64,000 nucleotides of DNA from Photobacterium chitinilyticum (GTDB taxonomy: Bacteria; Pseudomonadota; Gammaproteobacteria; Enterobacterales; Vibrionaceae). The position numbers were made by a program, and so were the translations under genes. The DNA lies in NCBI RefSeq assembly GCF_004104355.1, contig NZ_RJLM01000004.1, positions 1 through 64,000 of the forward strand, written 5' to 3'. Within the stretch, counting starts at the first letter, position 1. Each line of letters begins with the position of its first letter. Of this stretch, positions 16,370-25,735 are shown in pieces. The notes beneath the pieces were generated by a model. The model was not told the origin of the DNA and ran no database searches. It saw only the letters and a program-made list of their open reading frames with translations.

Positions 16370-16843
16370 TTAGTCCTCAACAAGCGCAGCATCAATCACC
16401 GCATAGACATCTTCTTTGCTGCGACAGGCGCGGAGTTTGTCAAGATCGACACCAGTTTCACTGTCGTCGTCTTCCAGTACCTGGGTGACCTCCATCAGAC
16501 CTTCCATATGCTCGTCCGAGCAGCTGCCCGCTAAAGTAACCATCACATCAACCGGCTCATCTTCACCTTCAAAGTACACCGGCTCTTTTAGCGTAACCAA
16601 CGCAAAAGCTGTGCGGTTAACACCATCTTCCGGGCGCGCGTGGGGCATGGCGAAGTTAGGAGCAATAACAATATATGCGCCCAGCTTTTCTACGCTGCAG
16701 ATGATTGCATCGTGATAGCTTTGTTCAACAGCGCCTGATGCAATTAGCATGTCGGTGCCCAGCTTAATAGCTTCCCGCCAGGTTGTAGCGTCAGCCTGTA
16801 GGTTAACTGAGTTATTTTCGATGAGTGATTGTTTAAAGTTCAT
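16370..16843 (-). CDS. ulaC: Ascorbate PTS EIIA component
   Basis: This 157-aa cytoplasmic EIIA of the fructose-mannitol-like fold has phosphorylatable His68 in [12 protein letters not shown]. It takes phosphate from HPr and gives it to the EIIB domain of UlaAB. It is strongly similar over its length to the C-terminal domain of the EIICBA copy at 11635. It follows ulaAB after 70 bp containing a 10-bp hairpin (16859-16882). Confidence 0.93.
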   Translation of the reverse strand: MNFKQSLIENNSVNLQADATTWREAIKLGTDMLIASGAVEQSYHDAIICSVEKLGAYIVIAPNFAMPHARPEDGVNRTAFALVTLKEPVYFEGEDEPVDVMVTLAGSCSDEHMEGLMEVTQVLEDDDSETGVDLDKLRACRSKEDVYAVIDAALVED

Positions 16844-16858
16844 TGCTCTTCTCCAGTT

Positions 16859-16882
16859 CCTGCCAACCTGTCGGTTGGCAGG
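16859..16882. repeat. Intercistronic hairpin between ulaAB and ulaC
   Basis: CCTGCCAACC / GGTTGGCAGG is a 10-bp stem with a TGTC loop. Its centre shares ACCTGTCGG with the linker-coding region of the fused EIICBA gene (12131-12139). Confidence 0.65.
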
Positions 16883-16913
16883 ATATTTCTAATAGCTCGT
16901 GGTGTTGTTTTTA

Positions 16914-18692
16914 TTAGTCAGCAAGGTTTTTGTTGATAAGGCCTAATAGTTCATCGCCAAATGAATTCGGGTTCAGCATATTCTGGACACCGAGGACAAA
17001 CTTGCCTTCGCCTGCGTCCATCTCGCCCGCCAAGTGTTTTGATGAAACGATAATGTCAGTACTGGCCAGTTTCGACTTGTAGTCAGAGACTGCACACGAG
17101 TCCATTACATGAGGGATCCCTTTCTTCTCCAGATACTTGCCAATTTTCATTTTCATCATCATGGATGAGCCCTGACCATTGCCACATACTGCAAGGATAC
17201 GTATGGCGCGTCCTTCGGAGCTTGCAATAGCCTGGTCGGCAATGTCTGCTACTCGTTCGCTGTTTGTATCGGTTGTAATTGTTGCACTGGCTGTCGCCGC
17301 GGCAGCTGCCTCGGCATCTTCTTCGGCACGTAGAGTCTTAGAGGCGAAGAACATGTAGACGCCTGCCAGAGCCAGTAGGACAAAGAAGAACATGGATGAA
17401 GATGACAGCCCTTGCATGATTGGCGGGAATACCAGAGCCCAGTCAGCCATACCCATCCAGCCGTTAAATTCAGTGCCGTACTGGCTGAATAGATGAATCG
17501 CCCAGGCAGAACCGACAACCTCGATGATCCCCATTACGAAACAGATCTTCATGACCGCTTTCCAGCCGCCAAAGTGGTTGGCGAATACACCGATAGTGGC
17601 GTTCGAGAAGAACATCGGGATAAAGCCTGGGATGATCATAATAGGTGCATCGAAGGCGAGCATGGCTAGAACGGCAGCGAATTGGCCGATGGCACCCCAC
17701 ATAAAGCCAAATACCATGGCATTCGGTGAGAAAGCGTAGATGGCTGCACAGTCAATCGCCAGCACGGCATTAGGAATAACACGCTCGGAGATCCCTTTGA
17801 ATGCTTCAGACAGCTCGGCAACAAACATCCGCACACCGGCAACAATTACCTGAATAGCTACGGCGAATTTCAGGCCAGTCTCGAGAATGTAAATACTCCA
17901 ATGGGTTTTACCGGCCATGGCTTGCAGGTTATCCAGGCCAAATGAAAGCAGAATGATACCGAAGAACAGTGTCATTACGATGGCTGTTGCCGCAATGCTG
18001 TCATGGAAGATATGAAGCCACTTAGGCAGCTCAATATGGTCGACGCTGTCGTCCTTATTGCCCAGTTTTGGTGCGATTTTAGTCGCAATCCAAGAGGCAA
18101 TTTGCTGCTGGTGACCGATAGAGAACCCGGCACCGCCAGTCACTTCTTCCGTTGGCTTGAACATGATGTTGGAGGAGATCCCCCAGTATAGCGCCATCAA
18201 TATTGCCGAATAGATGATGGTTTCCCACATGGATGCGCCAAGAACGAAGTAGAACACGGCGACCAAACCCGCCTGCTGGAACATGATGTGGCCAGTCAGC
18301 ATGATGGTGCGAATACCCGTGAAGCGGCGGAATACTACTAGCAGGATATTAATACCCAATGCCATTAATACGGCGTATCCAACCCAGGAATAGTTCTCGC
18401 CCATGGTTTCCATGGTGGCCATCATTGTGGTGTAGGGGTCAATGACAGAGCCGGTTAGGTTGTGGTATTCGGACAGTTTCTCGATAACGGGCTTAAAGCC
18501 TTTTACCAAGGTTCCGGCACCGACTTGAACCAGCATAAAGCCGACAATCGTTTTGATTGTGCCTTTAAGGATAGTGGTGTTATCACGCTTTAATAGGAAG
18601 TAGCCAATACATGTCACTAGGCCGAGGAGTAGCGGCGCTTTGGTCATGACCTGGCTGTAAAATATATAGAATATGTCGTATAGGGTTTCCAT
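16914..18692 (-). CDS. ulaA: Ascorbate PTS permease EIICB (UlaA-UlaB fusion)
   Basis: This 592-aa membrane protein combines UlaA, the EIIC that translocates L-ascorbate (about residues 1-455), with a C-terminal UlaB EIIB domain (phosphorylated Cys503 in [10 protein letters not shown]). E. coli makes UlaA and UlaB as separate proteins. The start [11 protein letters not shown] has a GGAG ribosome-binding site, while the in-frame upstream ATG does not. It heads the ulaAB-C-F-D unit and is divergent from the first ulaR; the 445-bp gap between them holds two candidate UlaR operators. Confidence 0.92.
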   Translation of the reverse strand: METLYDIFYIFYSQVMTKAPLLLGLVTCIGYFLLKRDNTTILKGTIKTIVGFMLVQVGAGTLVKGFKPVIEKLSEYHNLTGSVIDPYTTMMATMETMGENYSWVGYAVLMALGINILLVVFRRFTGIRTIMLTGHIMFQQAGLVAVFYFVLGASMWETIIYSAILMALYWGISSNIMFKPTEEVTGGAGFSIGHQQQIASWIATKIAPKLGNKDDSVDHIELPKWLHIFHDSIAATAIVMTLFFGIILLSFGLDNLQAMAGKTHWSIYILETGLKFAVAIQVIVAGVRMFVAELSEAFKGISERVIPNAVLAIDCAAIYAFSPNAMVFGFMWGAIGQFAAVLAMLAFDAPIMIIPGFIPMFFSNATIGVFANHFGGWKAVMKICFVMGIIEVVGSAWAIHLFSQYGTEFNGWMGMADWALVFPPIMQGLSSSSMFFFVLLALAGVYMFFASKTLRAEEDAEAAAAATASATITTDTNSERVADIADQAIASSEGRAIRILAVCGNGQGSSMMMKMKIGKYLEKKGIPHVMDSCAVSDYKSKLASTDIIVSSKHLAGEMDAGEGKFVLGVQNMLNPNSFGDELLGLINKNLAD

Positions 18693-18783
18693 TATGATGC
18701 TCCGTCGCTTCATGTAAATGGGGGTGATAGGCTTATTTGCCGTTTCTTATTCTCTGTTCTATCTACCTGTTCTCTGTTCGCGT

Positions 18784-18830
18784 AATCACCATAGCAATCA
18801 TAAATAATCACAAAAAGACCATTTGTGATT
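18784..18830. promoter_or_regulatory. Candidate UlaR operator of ulaAB
   Basis: AATCA units start at 18784, 18796 and 18806, the last two exactly 10 bp apart, followed by TGTGATT at 18824-18830. The same arrangement is found upstream of EIICBA2. Confidence 0.6.
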
Positions 18831-19044
18831 TTGTGTGAGAGTGATCTCGTGTATATTGCGTCAATATTGATCGATATCAATTTTTAAAACGACTAATTCA
18901 GATCTCCTCATCATTGCATCACCGCTGCCATATTTATCACCGAGGTCGATTAATATGACGATCTTCTTATAACTTGTTGTTTTTAAACTATTTTGTTGTT
19001 TCGTCCTTTCATGTAAAATATCTATTGCCAGTAAATTAGCGTTT

Positions 19045-19098
19045 AATCACAAAATGCTCACAATAATCATTGCTAATCATTTTTGTGATTGTTATAGT
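19045..19098 (+). promoter_or_regulatory. Candidate UlaR operator and -10 box of ulaR1
   Basis: AATCA units lie at 19045, 19065 and 19075 (the last two 10 bp apart), with inverted TGTGATT at 19084-19090. TATAGT at 19093-19098 is a likely -10 box, so a bound repressor would cover the promoter. Confidence 0.6.
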
Positions 19099-19137
19099 CG
19101 GCCTGTGTCATGAGTTGTCATAGAGTGAGTAAGAGAT

Positions 19138-19893
19138 ATGACTGAGTCACAGCGCCACAATGCGTTACTGGATCTTCTTAATCAGAAAGGCTCGATCACT
19201 GTTTCAAGTCTGATTAACAAGTTTGGCGTCTCCCCCGCAACAGCGAGAAGAGATATCAACAAGTTAGATGAGAAGGGAAAGCTAAAGAAAGTACGTAATG
19301 GTGCTCAGGTGGTTGATCATCAGCGCGCCTACTGGTCGCCAATGAATATTCACCAAACACTCAATCATGATGAGAAGGTACGTATTTCGCATTATGCCGC
19401 CAACATGTGCGCACCTGGTGACAGTATCGTGATTAATTGTGGTTCTACTGCCTTCTTACTGGGAAAAGAGATTTGTGGTCGCGACATTCAGGTGATCACT
19501 AATTACTTTCCTTTGATGAGATACCTCATCGGGCAGGACCATGATGGCGTGGTGATTGTCGGTGGGCAGTACCATAAAACACGCAGCTTAATTCTTGCGC
19601 CGCATCAGGAGATGACATCGTTCTACGCTGGTCATTACATGTTTACCAGTGGCAAAGGCCTGACGGCCGAAGGGCTCTACAAGATGGATATGCTCTCGGC
19701 AATGGCTGAGCACAAAATGCTTAACCAGGTCAGCAAGTTGGTTGCCTTGGTGGATAGCTCAAAAGTGGGCCAGAAAGCGGGCTTGCTGTTTGCGTCCTCC
19801 GAGCAACTAGATGTGGTGATAACAGGTAGGGCAGCAGATCCTGATGTGGTGAAACAGCTTCAACAGCAAGGCATCGACGTTGTCTTGGTTTAA
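19138..19893 (+). CDS. ulaR: DeoR-family repressor UlaR (copy 1)
   Basis: This 251-aa DeoR-family regulator has an N-terminal winged helix ([22 protein letters not shown], about residues 21-42) and a C-terminal sugar-phosphate-sensing DeoRC domain (about 75-235, with the VINCGSTAF and ITNYFPL motifs). In E. coli UlaR represses the ula genes and is released by L-ascorbate-6-P. It is divergent from ulaAB and 75 bp upstream of ulaG. A close paralogue lies at 23137. Confidence 0.92.
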   Translation: MTESQRHNALLDLLNQKGSITVSSLINKFGVSPATARRDINKLDEKGKLKKVRNGAQVVDHQRAYWSPMNIHQTLNHDEKVRISHYAANMCAPGDSIVINCGSTAFLLGKEICGRDIQVITNYFPLMRYLIGQDHDGVVIVGGQYHKTRSLILAPHQEMTSFYAGHYMFTSGKGLTAEGLYKMDMLSAMAEHKMLNQVSKLVALVDSSKVGQKAGLLFASSEQLDVVITGRAADPDVVKQLQQQGIDVVLV

Positions 19894-19968
19894 AAATTTC
19901 AGTCGAAAGGTGACTTCGGACAACAACACTTTTTGGTTGATTACATCCCAAAACGAAAGGTTACTGTA

Positions 19969-21036
19969 ATGAGCAAAGTAAATGAAATTACCCGTGAATC
20001 GTGGATTTTAAATACATTCCCAGAGTGGGGTACTTGGTTAAACGAAGAAATTGAAAAAACTGAAGTTCAACCTGGTACGTTCTCTATGTGGTGGCTGGGG
20101 TGTACCGGTGTTTGGTTAAAAACTGAAGGCAACACCAATATCTCTATGGATTTCTGGTGTGGCACAGGCAAGAAGACCCAACAAAACGCATTAATGAAAA
20201 ACCAACATCAGATGATGCGGATGGGCGGTGTTCGTGAACTACAGCCAAACCTTCGTACTTCAATTTTCCCTATGGACCCGTTTGCAATCAAAGAAATCGA
20301 TGCGGTGCTTGCCTCTCACGACCACGCTGATCATATCGACGTAAACGTAGCGGCTGCTGTGCTGCAAAACTGCGGCGACCACGTTAAATTCATTGGTCCG
20401 CAGGCGTGTGTCGATCTATGGACTGGCTGGGGTGTTCCAGAAGAGCGTTGCATCGTTGCTAAAGTGGGCGATGAAATCCAAGTGGGTGACGCACTGATTA
20501 AAGTGCTTGATTCCTTCGACCGTACCGCGCTTGTGACGCTGCCTGAAGGTACGTCTTCTTATGACAAAGCCATCCTGGACGGTATGGATGATCGCGCCGT
20601 TAACTATCTCATCGAAACGACGGGCGGTTCGCTATACCACTCTGGTGACTCTCACTACTCCAACTACTACGCGAAACACGGTAACGATCATAAGATCGAT
20701 GTCGCGCTTCTTTCTTACGGGGAAAACCCTCGTGGGGTCACGGATAAGATGACGGCTTCTGACATTCTTCGCGCAGGTGAAGCGCTGGATTGTGAAGTGG
20801 TTGTTCCTTTCCACCATGATATCTGGGCCAATTTCCAAAATGATCCTCGTGAAATTGAAGTCTTGTGGAACATGAAGAAAGAGCGTCTGCAATATGGCTT
20901 TGCCCCGTTCTTCTGGCAGGTCGGCGGCAAGTATACGTACCCGACAGACAAGGGCCGTATGCATTACCAACACTTCCGCGGTTTCCGCGATATCTACACA
21001 GATGAGCCGGAACTGCCGTATAAGGCCTTCCTATAA
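19969..21036 (+). CDS. ulaG: L-ascorbate-6-phosphate lactonase
   Basis: This 355-aa metallo-beta-lactamase-fold lactonase opens L-ascorbate-6-P to 3-keto-L-gulonate-6-P, the first intracellular step of the pathway. The metal motif SHDHADHID (about residues 113-121), the [12 protein letters not shown] region and [10 protein letters not shown] are present, and the length equals the family (E. coli 354 aa). ATG 19969 is chosen over upstream in-frame codons because GAAAGG precedes it and the protein then starts [12 protein letters not shown], as in relatives. A terminator-like hairpin follows. Confidence 0.95.
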   Translation: MSKVNEITRESWILNTFPEWGTWLNEEIEKTEVQPGTFSMWWLGCTGVWLKTEGNTNISMDFWCGTGKKTQQNALMKNQHQMMRMGGVRELQPNLRTSIFPMDPFAIKEIDAVLASHDHADHIDVNVAAAVLQNCGDHVKFIGPQACVDLWTGWGVPEERCIVAKVGDEIQVGDALIKVLDSFDRTALVTLPEGTSSYDKAILDGMDDRAVNYLIETTGGSLYHSGDSHYSNYYAKHGNDHKIDVALLSYGENPRGVTDKMTASDILRAGEALDCEVVVPFHHDIWANFQNDPREIEVLWNMKKERLQYGFAPFFWQVGGKYTYPTDKGRMHYQHFRGFRDIYTDEPELPYKAFL

Positions 21037-21068
21037 GGTAATTGGCTTAACACTCGGGTAAAAATACT

Positions 21069-21124
21069 GGGCTATCTTCCTGTTTTCGGTTCGCATCGTA
21101 TGTTGGAGGGTAGCCCTTCTTTTT
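21069..21124 (+). terminator. Terminator-like hairpin after ulaG
   Basis: GGGCTATCTTCC pairs with GGAGGGTAGCCC (12 bp including GU pairs) across a 24-base loop, and TTCTTTTT follows. It probably lowers expression of the downstream HAD and ulaE genes. Confidence 0.6.
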
Positions 21125-21195
21125 ACCCCTGAGGTATATAGCCGGCCATAACTGGCATGTTGCTTACTGTTATTAGAGTCAGACAAGGTGAACCC

Positions 21196-22020
21196 GTGAA
21201 ATATAAATTATTAGCTCTCGATCTGGATGGTACGACGCTCACTTCGCAGCATGAAATATTGCCGCAGGTTAATAAAGAAATTCAGCGGATCAAAGATGAT
21301 GTCGTCGTTTTGCTGGTAACTGGCAGACACCACACGGCCGCCAAGCCATATCATCACGAGTTGGGGCTAGATACCCCGATTATTAGCTGTAACGGTACTT
21401 ATATTTATGACTTCAATAATGAGTTGATAGTTAAAGAAAATGCTTTGCCCAAAGATAAAGCCAAGCAGTTTCTTCAGCTCGCCCGTCAGCACCGGTTAAA
21501 TATGGTGATGTATGTAACGGATGCTATGACATTTTCATCTGAAAACCCGATTGAATATATGAAGGCATTGGAGGCATGGGCTGAGGACTTTCCCGCAGCG
21601 ATTAAACCAGAGATCAGGCGTATTGCTTCGTTTGAGCATGAGCTGGAACAAAATGATTATATTTGGAAGTTCGTTGTAGAAGGGGATATCGAGCAGATCG
21701 AATCATTTACTCAATTGCCATTTATTCAAGATGAATTTTCCGGGGAAAAGTCATGGTCTAACCGTATTGATTTTGCCAACAAGGGCAATACCAAGGGTGC
21801 TAGGCTTGCTGAATATATTCAAACCATCGGCATAAAGCCATCTGAGGTTATTGCTATTGGCGATAACCACAACGATATATCGATGATCGAATTGGCCGGT
21901 ATTGGAGTGGCAATGGCCAATGCAGACGATGTCGTCAAGCGCGCGGCAGATATATTGACTCCTGAAGGAAACGACGGACAGGGCATCGCCGATATCATCT
22001 CAACTTACTTTAGCGCGTGA
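21196..22020 (+). CDS. HAD-superfamily (Cof-type) sugar phosphatase
   Basis: This 274-aa Cof/IIB-subfamily HAD hydrolase has motif I LDLDGTT (about residues 8-14), motif II LLVTGRHH (about 44-51), an inserted cap domain, a lysine in the GNTKGAR region, and motif IV IGDNHNDISMIELAG (about 222-236). These catalyse hydrolysis of sugar or nucleotide phosphates. The GTG start at 21196 follows AAGGTGA and removes an unlikely N-terminal extension. Its place between ulaG and ulaE suggests it relieves accumulation of sugar phosphates from ascorbate breakdown. The substrate is inferred. Confidence 0.8.
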   Translation: MKYKLLALDLDGTTLTSQHEILPQVNKEIQRIKDDVVVLLVTGRHHTAAKPYHHELGLDTPIISCNGTYIYDFNNELIVKENALPKDKAKQFLQLARQHRLNMVMYVTDAMTFSSENPIEYMKALEAWAEDFPAAIKPEIRRIASFEHELEQNDYIWKFVVEGDIEQIESFTQLPFIQDEFSGEKSWSNRIDFANKGNTKGARLAEYIQTIGIKPSEVIAIGDNHNDISMIELAGIGVAMANADDVVKRAADILTPEGNDGQGIADIISTYFSA

Positions 22021-22049
22021 GCAACTGATTAAATACAACAGGGGGAAAT

Positions 22050-22922
22050 ATGCACAACTTTGATAAAAAATTCCGTTTGGGGATATATGAAAAGGCCATG
22101 CCTAATGAATTATCCTGGGAAGAAAGGCTAACGAATGCCAAAGAGCTGGGCTTTGACTTTGTTGAAATTTCTGTCGATGAATCTGATGAGCGTCGTTCTC
22201 GCCTTGATTGGAGCGATAAAGAGATTTATACCTTGCGTCACCTATGTGAAAAATATGGAATGCCGCTGCATTCCATGTGTCTGAGTGCTCACCGCAAATT
22301 TCCATTTGGCTCTGAAGACGAAGCAACACGCAAAGAAGCTTACGTTATTATGGAGAAGGCAATCAATCTCGCCTATAAACTGGGTGTGAGATGCATTCAG
22401 TTGGCTGGGTATGATGTTTATTATGAGCCTCAAAACGATATCACTCACCAGCGTTTTATCGAGGGAATGAAGGCGTCAGCAAAAATGGCTGAGCGGGCAG
22501 GGGTGATGCTTGGCGTTGAAATTATGGACACGCCATATCTTAATTCCCTCAGTAAATTCGAGGTATTGAAACGTGAAATTCCATCGCCTTATTTTATGGC
22601 CTACCCAGATGTCGGTAATATCACCGGTTGGAATTATGATACCTGCACAGAGCTGAAGCTTAGTCGTGATCATATTGTTCAGATCCACTTAAAAGATACC
22701 CTCAAGGTGTCTGATACCTGTAAGGGGCAGTTTAGGGATCTGGTGATCGGCGAGGGGCAGGTTGATTTCAGTGCGATATTTAAAACACTGGCACAGATTG
22801 ACTACGCTGCACCTTTGGTTATTGAGATGTGGGCACAGGACGAGCACTGGGCTGAGAATATCAGGGGCGCCAAAGCCCGTTTGGCGGATTTAGCCAATCA
22901 GTCCGGCTTCAATCTCGTTTAA
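22050..22922 (+). CDS. ulaE: L-xylulose-5-phosphate 3-epimerase
   Basis: This 290-aa xylose-isomerase-like TIM-barrel enzyme converts L-xylulose-5-P to L-ribulose-5-P, between UlaD and UlaF in ascorbate use. Motifs include GIYEKAMP near the start, VEISVDESDERRSRLDW (about 37-53), metal ligands in VEIMDT (about 155) and DVGNITGW (about 190), and IHLKDT (about 213). Length and sequence match UlaE/SgbU. AGGGGGAAAT is a strong ribosome-binding site. Confidence 0.93.
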   Translation: MHNFDKKFRLGIYEKAMPNELSWEERLTNAKELGFDFVEISVDESDERRSRLDWSDKEIYTLRHLCEKYGMPLHSMCLSAHRKFPFGSEDEATRKEAYVIMEKAINLAYKLGVRCIQLAGYDVYYEPQNDITHQRFIEGMKASAKMAERAGVMLGVEIMDTPYLNSLSKFEVLKREIPSPYFMAYPDVGNITGWNYDTCTELKLSRDHIVQIHLKDTLKVSDTCKGQFRDLVIGEGQVDFSAIFKTLAQIDYAAPLVIEMWAQDEHWAENIRGAKARLADLANQSGFNLV

Positions 22923-22947
22923 TCATCCAGTTCGAGCCAAATGTCTA

Positions 22948-22971
22948 TTCAATAAGAGCTTCAATAAGAGC
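22948..22971. repeat. 12-bp tandem direct repeat
   Basis: TTCAATAAGAGC occurs twice without a gap, just after ulaE. Confidence 0.8.
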
Positions 22972-22984
22972 TGTTCAGTTCATT

Positions 22985-23024
22985 GCAGCAGACAAATCCT
23001 ATGCTGAGGGGATTTGTCTGCTGC
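22985..23024. terminator. Long perfect hairpin after ulaE
   Basis: A 15-bp perfect inverted repeat (GCAGCAGACAAATCC and its complement) has a 10-base loop. There is no clear T-run on either side, so it is either a weak terminator or an mRNA-stabilising hairpin. Confidence 0.5.
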
Positions 23025-23083
23025 GTGAGTCTTAAAATCATTCAATAATTCATATTATCCCCTTTTCATCTCAATTTTACGAT

Positions 23084-23114
23084 TATAGAATCAGGGAATA
23101 ATCATTTTTAATCA
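23084..23114 (+). promoter_or_regulatory. Putative -10 box and UlaR operator of ulaR2
   Basis: TATAGA at 23084-23089 is a likely -10 box. AATCATTTTT-AATCATT (units at 23100 and 23110, 10-bp period) lies just downstream of it. Confidence 0.5.
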
Positions 23115-23136
23115 TTGAAAGAAATTAGGGTGTGGT

Positions 23137-23892
23137 ATGACAGAAGCACAAAGACATGGCGCTATCCTTGAATTGTTGCACCATAAGCGGCATGTAACGG
23201 TTGCCAACCTTATTGAAGAGTTTGATATTTCACCGGCTACAGCACGTCGTGATATCAACAAGTTAAACGATTCTGGGAAAATACGAAAAGTGCGCAACGG
23301 TGCAGAGGCTATCGCCCAGGAGAAAACCTTTTGGTCTCCTTTTAATATTCACCATGCATCAAATATTGATGAGAAAGTAAGAATCGCGCAGGCTGCGGCA
23401 GCGTTGTGCCAGCCTGGTGAAAGTGTCGTGATCAACTGTGGCTCAACGGCATTCCTGCTTGGGCAAGAAATCTGTGGCCAGGATATCCAAGTGATCACCA
23501 ATTACTTTCCACTCGCAAATTACCTGATTGAGGAAGAGCATGATGGTGTTGTGATCATTGGTGGTCAGTACAACAAAACGCAGTCAATTACGTTGGCCCC
23601 GCAAGATGAAATATCGTCGCTTTATGCCGGTCACTGGATGTTTACCAGTGGCAAGGGTATTACGGCAGACGGCCTTTACAAAATGGATATGCTGACGGCG
23701 ATGGCCGAGCAGAAAATGCTAAATCATGTCGGTAAGCTGGCTGTGCTGGCCGATAGCAGCAAAGTTGGCCAACGTGCCGGTATGTTGTTCTGTAATGCTG
23801 AGCGTATTGATGTATTGGTAACTGGCAAAGATGCAAACCCTGATGTTGTTGCCAATCTACGTGACAAAGGCATTGAGGTTATCTTGGTTTAG
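23137..23892 (+). CDS. DeoR-family repressor UlaR (copy 2)
   Basis: This 251-aa paralogue of the regulator at 19138 has the same length and about two thirds identical residues by eye. The recognition segment [12 protein letters not shown] is unchanged, so both proteins probably bind the same operator. The effector domain shares [17 protein letters not shown] and [16 protein letters not shown]. It has its own promoter and operator-like repeat. One copy may respond to a different ligand or serve the second permease at 11635; that is inference. Confidence 0.88.
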   Translation: MTEAQRHGAILELLHHKRHVTVANLIEEFDISPATARRDINKLNDSGKIRKVRNGAEAIAQEKTFWSPFNIHHASNIDEKVRIAQAAAALCQPGESVVINCGSTAFLLGQEICGQDIQVITNYFPLANYLIEEEHDGVVIIGGQYNKTQSITLAPQDEISSLYAGHWMFTSGKGITADGLYKMDMLTAMAEQKMLNHVGKLAVLADSSKVGQRAGMLFCNAERIDVLVTGKDANPDVVANLRDKGIEVILV

Positions 23893-24037
23893 GAAGCCAC
23901 TACGGCCAGCTTAATTGTCAAAATTTTGACCTCTGTCACTCTATTTGATCTAAATCTTGATAAAACGCATAGTCCTTCGATGGCTACGTGCATAATGTCC
24001 CAGAAGTCCCGTTTTAGTTAAGTAAAAGGTTACAAAT

Positions 24038-24526
24038 ATGTCTGATGTACCAGCGTCTGTTACAAAAGCTGCCGAAGTGGTTCAGCCGGTTGTCGAATCT
24101 TCAGGTTCTGTTTGGGGGTATGTCGCAGGTGGTGCTGTCTTACTGGTTCTTGCTGGTTTCTTTGGCTATAGAAAACTTAATACGCCTGCATTCATCATCA
24201 AGCAGGTAAGAAAGAGAAACCTGAAAGAGATACAAAAGCAGGGTATTGAGAGCTCTGAGTTTGTACTTGATTTGGATAAGTTGCTGGACTCTGTACTTGA
24301 GTACGCCAATGCCAACAAGAAAAAGGGTAGTGATGTTGTTAAGATCATTAGTCCGCTGAACGACACTGCTCGCATCAAAACACCACGTGATATGTACCAG
24401 GCGATGATTTATATCTCTAATGAGATTCATGATGCGGCTCTGGCTCGTGAGTTTAAGAATAAGTCCAAGCAGGTGAAAGGCAGTTCTGCATTGATGACCG
24501 GCTTGTTGAAACGCGCTGGTATTTAA
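24038..24526 (+). CDS. Hypothetical membrane-anchored protein (162 aa)
   Basis: This protein is not recognised. The N-terminus is short and polar (residues 1-24), followed by one hydrophobic helix (about 25-42, GYVAGGAVLLVLAGFFGY) and a basic, helical soluble part of about 115 residues with many Lys. There is no cleavable signal peptide. The soluble domain probably faces the cytoplasm given the positive residues (YRKL, QVRKRNLK) after the helix. It is preceded by AAAAGGTTAC and followed by a strong terminator, so it is a single-gene unit. Confidence 0.65.
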   Translation: MSDVPASVTKAAEVVQPVVESSGSVWGYVAGGAVLLVLAGFFGYRKLNTPAFIIKQVRKRNLKEIQKQGIESSEFVLDLDKLLDSVLEYANANKKKGSDVVKIISPLNDTARIKTPRDMYQAMIYISNEIHDAALAREFKNKSKQVKGSSALMTGLLKRAGI

Positions 24527-24547
24527 CTAGTTAGCCTGTTTCAAAGA

Positions 24548-24581
24548 AAAGCTGCGTTGAGCTCTCACGCAGCTTTTTTTA
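24548..24581 (+). terminator. Rho-independent terminator
   Basis: AAAGCTGCGT / ACGCAGCTTT forms a 10-bp stem followed by a T-run. Confidence 0.9.
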
Positions 24582-24785
24582 TGTGTGAATTTTCCCCTAA
24601 ACCTTGTCTGCCAATCTGGATTAATAGTTGTTCTGGTTGACTGCCCCGGCTTGTTTCGCCGCCAAAACAGTGCCATATCTTCTACGCAGCTAGGTGCATT
24701 TCTCATTTTCGACGTGGTAGATATTTGCGTTATTATCAGGGGTGGCCTAGCTTTGGTTGCATAATACGATGAAACGAGTTGTATC

Positions 24786-25637
24786 ATGTATGGCAATAAA
24801 ATCAAAAGCTTGCTGTTTGTCTTCTCTCTTCCGTTCCTTTGTTTTGCATCAACGGTTTATGCCGTGGAATGGCGTATGACTTTAGGCGCGCATGATTTTA
24901 TTGTTGAGCAAGCTGATTCGCACACCTTTGGTGCCGGAGTCGGTTTTTTTGTCTCGCATACCACCGAATCGAGTGTTTTTCTGAGCGGGCGTATTAACAC
25001 CTATTTTGATATTGATAATGACGAGCTGGATCCTGACCATATTCCGATTTGGTTTCAGTCTGACTTTGTCGCTGAAGGAAAGCTTGCTGATTTATCTGAA
25101 CGTGTCTTCATCGATTGGTTTGTAGGGCTTGATGACAGGCGAAATACAGTTAGTTCTGTAGAGAAGCTGCAGAAACTCATGCCGGGTGTCAATATTGGCT
25201 GGAATAATCAGGCATATGTCATTGGCGTCAATGCTTCTGTAGGCTACTACTTTTTGGAGATTGACGATGATGTTCCCAGAAATCGTGGTTATGGTCGCGG
25301 CGGTTTGAGGAATGAAACATCTGCGGCTTCTGTGCAGGTTTATACGCGTATAGATGTAGGCGAGAACGCTGATCTGAGCATTTCGGCCCAGCAATGGCAT
25401 GATGGTGATGACTGGCTGCAAAATAAATATGTCATGGCATTCACTTATAACGCAAAACGTTGGCTTGAGGGGAGTTGGTTTGAAGGGGGCTTGCTTGTGT
25501 TTGACATTGAGCATACGGAATATAACCTGGATCCTTATGATAATAGACCAAAAGACGACCCGGATTACCTTCCTATTTTGCCATGGGACAACGACACATT
25601 TGTCCGAGCTTATGTTGATTTTCCGTTGAACTGGTAA
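24786..25637 (+). CDS. Secreted, probably outer-membrane beta-barrel protein
   Basis: This 283-aa protein has a clear signal peptide (hydrophobic core about residues 9-22, cleavage probably after VYA at about 27). The mature part has alternating aromatic and polar residues, Gly and Asp-rich turns, and repeated beta-like segments such as GVNASVGYYFLEID and VQVYTRIDVGEN, which suggests a small barrel in the outer membrane. It lacks the usual C-terminal Phe and ends DFPLNW. The Asp-rich, Pro-rich stretch near 255-268 might bind divalent cations. No named family is recognised. Confidence 0.6.
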   Translation: MYGNKIKSLLFVFSLPFLCFASTVYAVEWRMTLGAHDFIVEQADSHTFGAGVGFFVSHTTESSVFLSGRINTYFDIDNDELDPDHIPIWFQSDFVAEGKLADLSERVFIDWFVGLDDRRNTVSSVEKLQKLMPGVNIGWNNQAYVIGVNASVGYYFLEIDDDVPRNRGYGRGGLRNETSAASVQVYTRIDVGENADLSISAQQWHDGDDWLQNKYVMAFTYNAKRWLEGSWFEGGLLVFDIEHTEYNLDPYDNRPKDDPDYLPILPWDNDTFVRAYVDFPLNW

Positions 25638-25650
25638 GAGTAATTTGAGA

Positions 25651-25692
25651 GTAGAAGCTCTTATCAGGCATTTGATTGCCCAATAAGAGTTC
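25651..25692. terminator. Bidirectional hairpin between convergent genes
   Basis: An interrupted inverted repeat of AGAA-CTCTTAT and ATAAGAG-TCT with inner GGC/GCC lies between the stops of two converging genes. Confidence 0.5.
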
Positions 25693-25735
25693 TATCATCC
25701 AAATATATATGGCTTAGTATGCATAGTTCCGGAAA

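Noticed and set aside
24527-24805. 92-codon minus-strand ORF covering a terminator and the next gene's start
   Set aside because: It runs through a strong terminator hairpin, has a composition unlike a protein gene and overlaps the signal peptide of the + strand gene.
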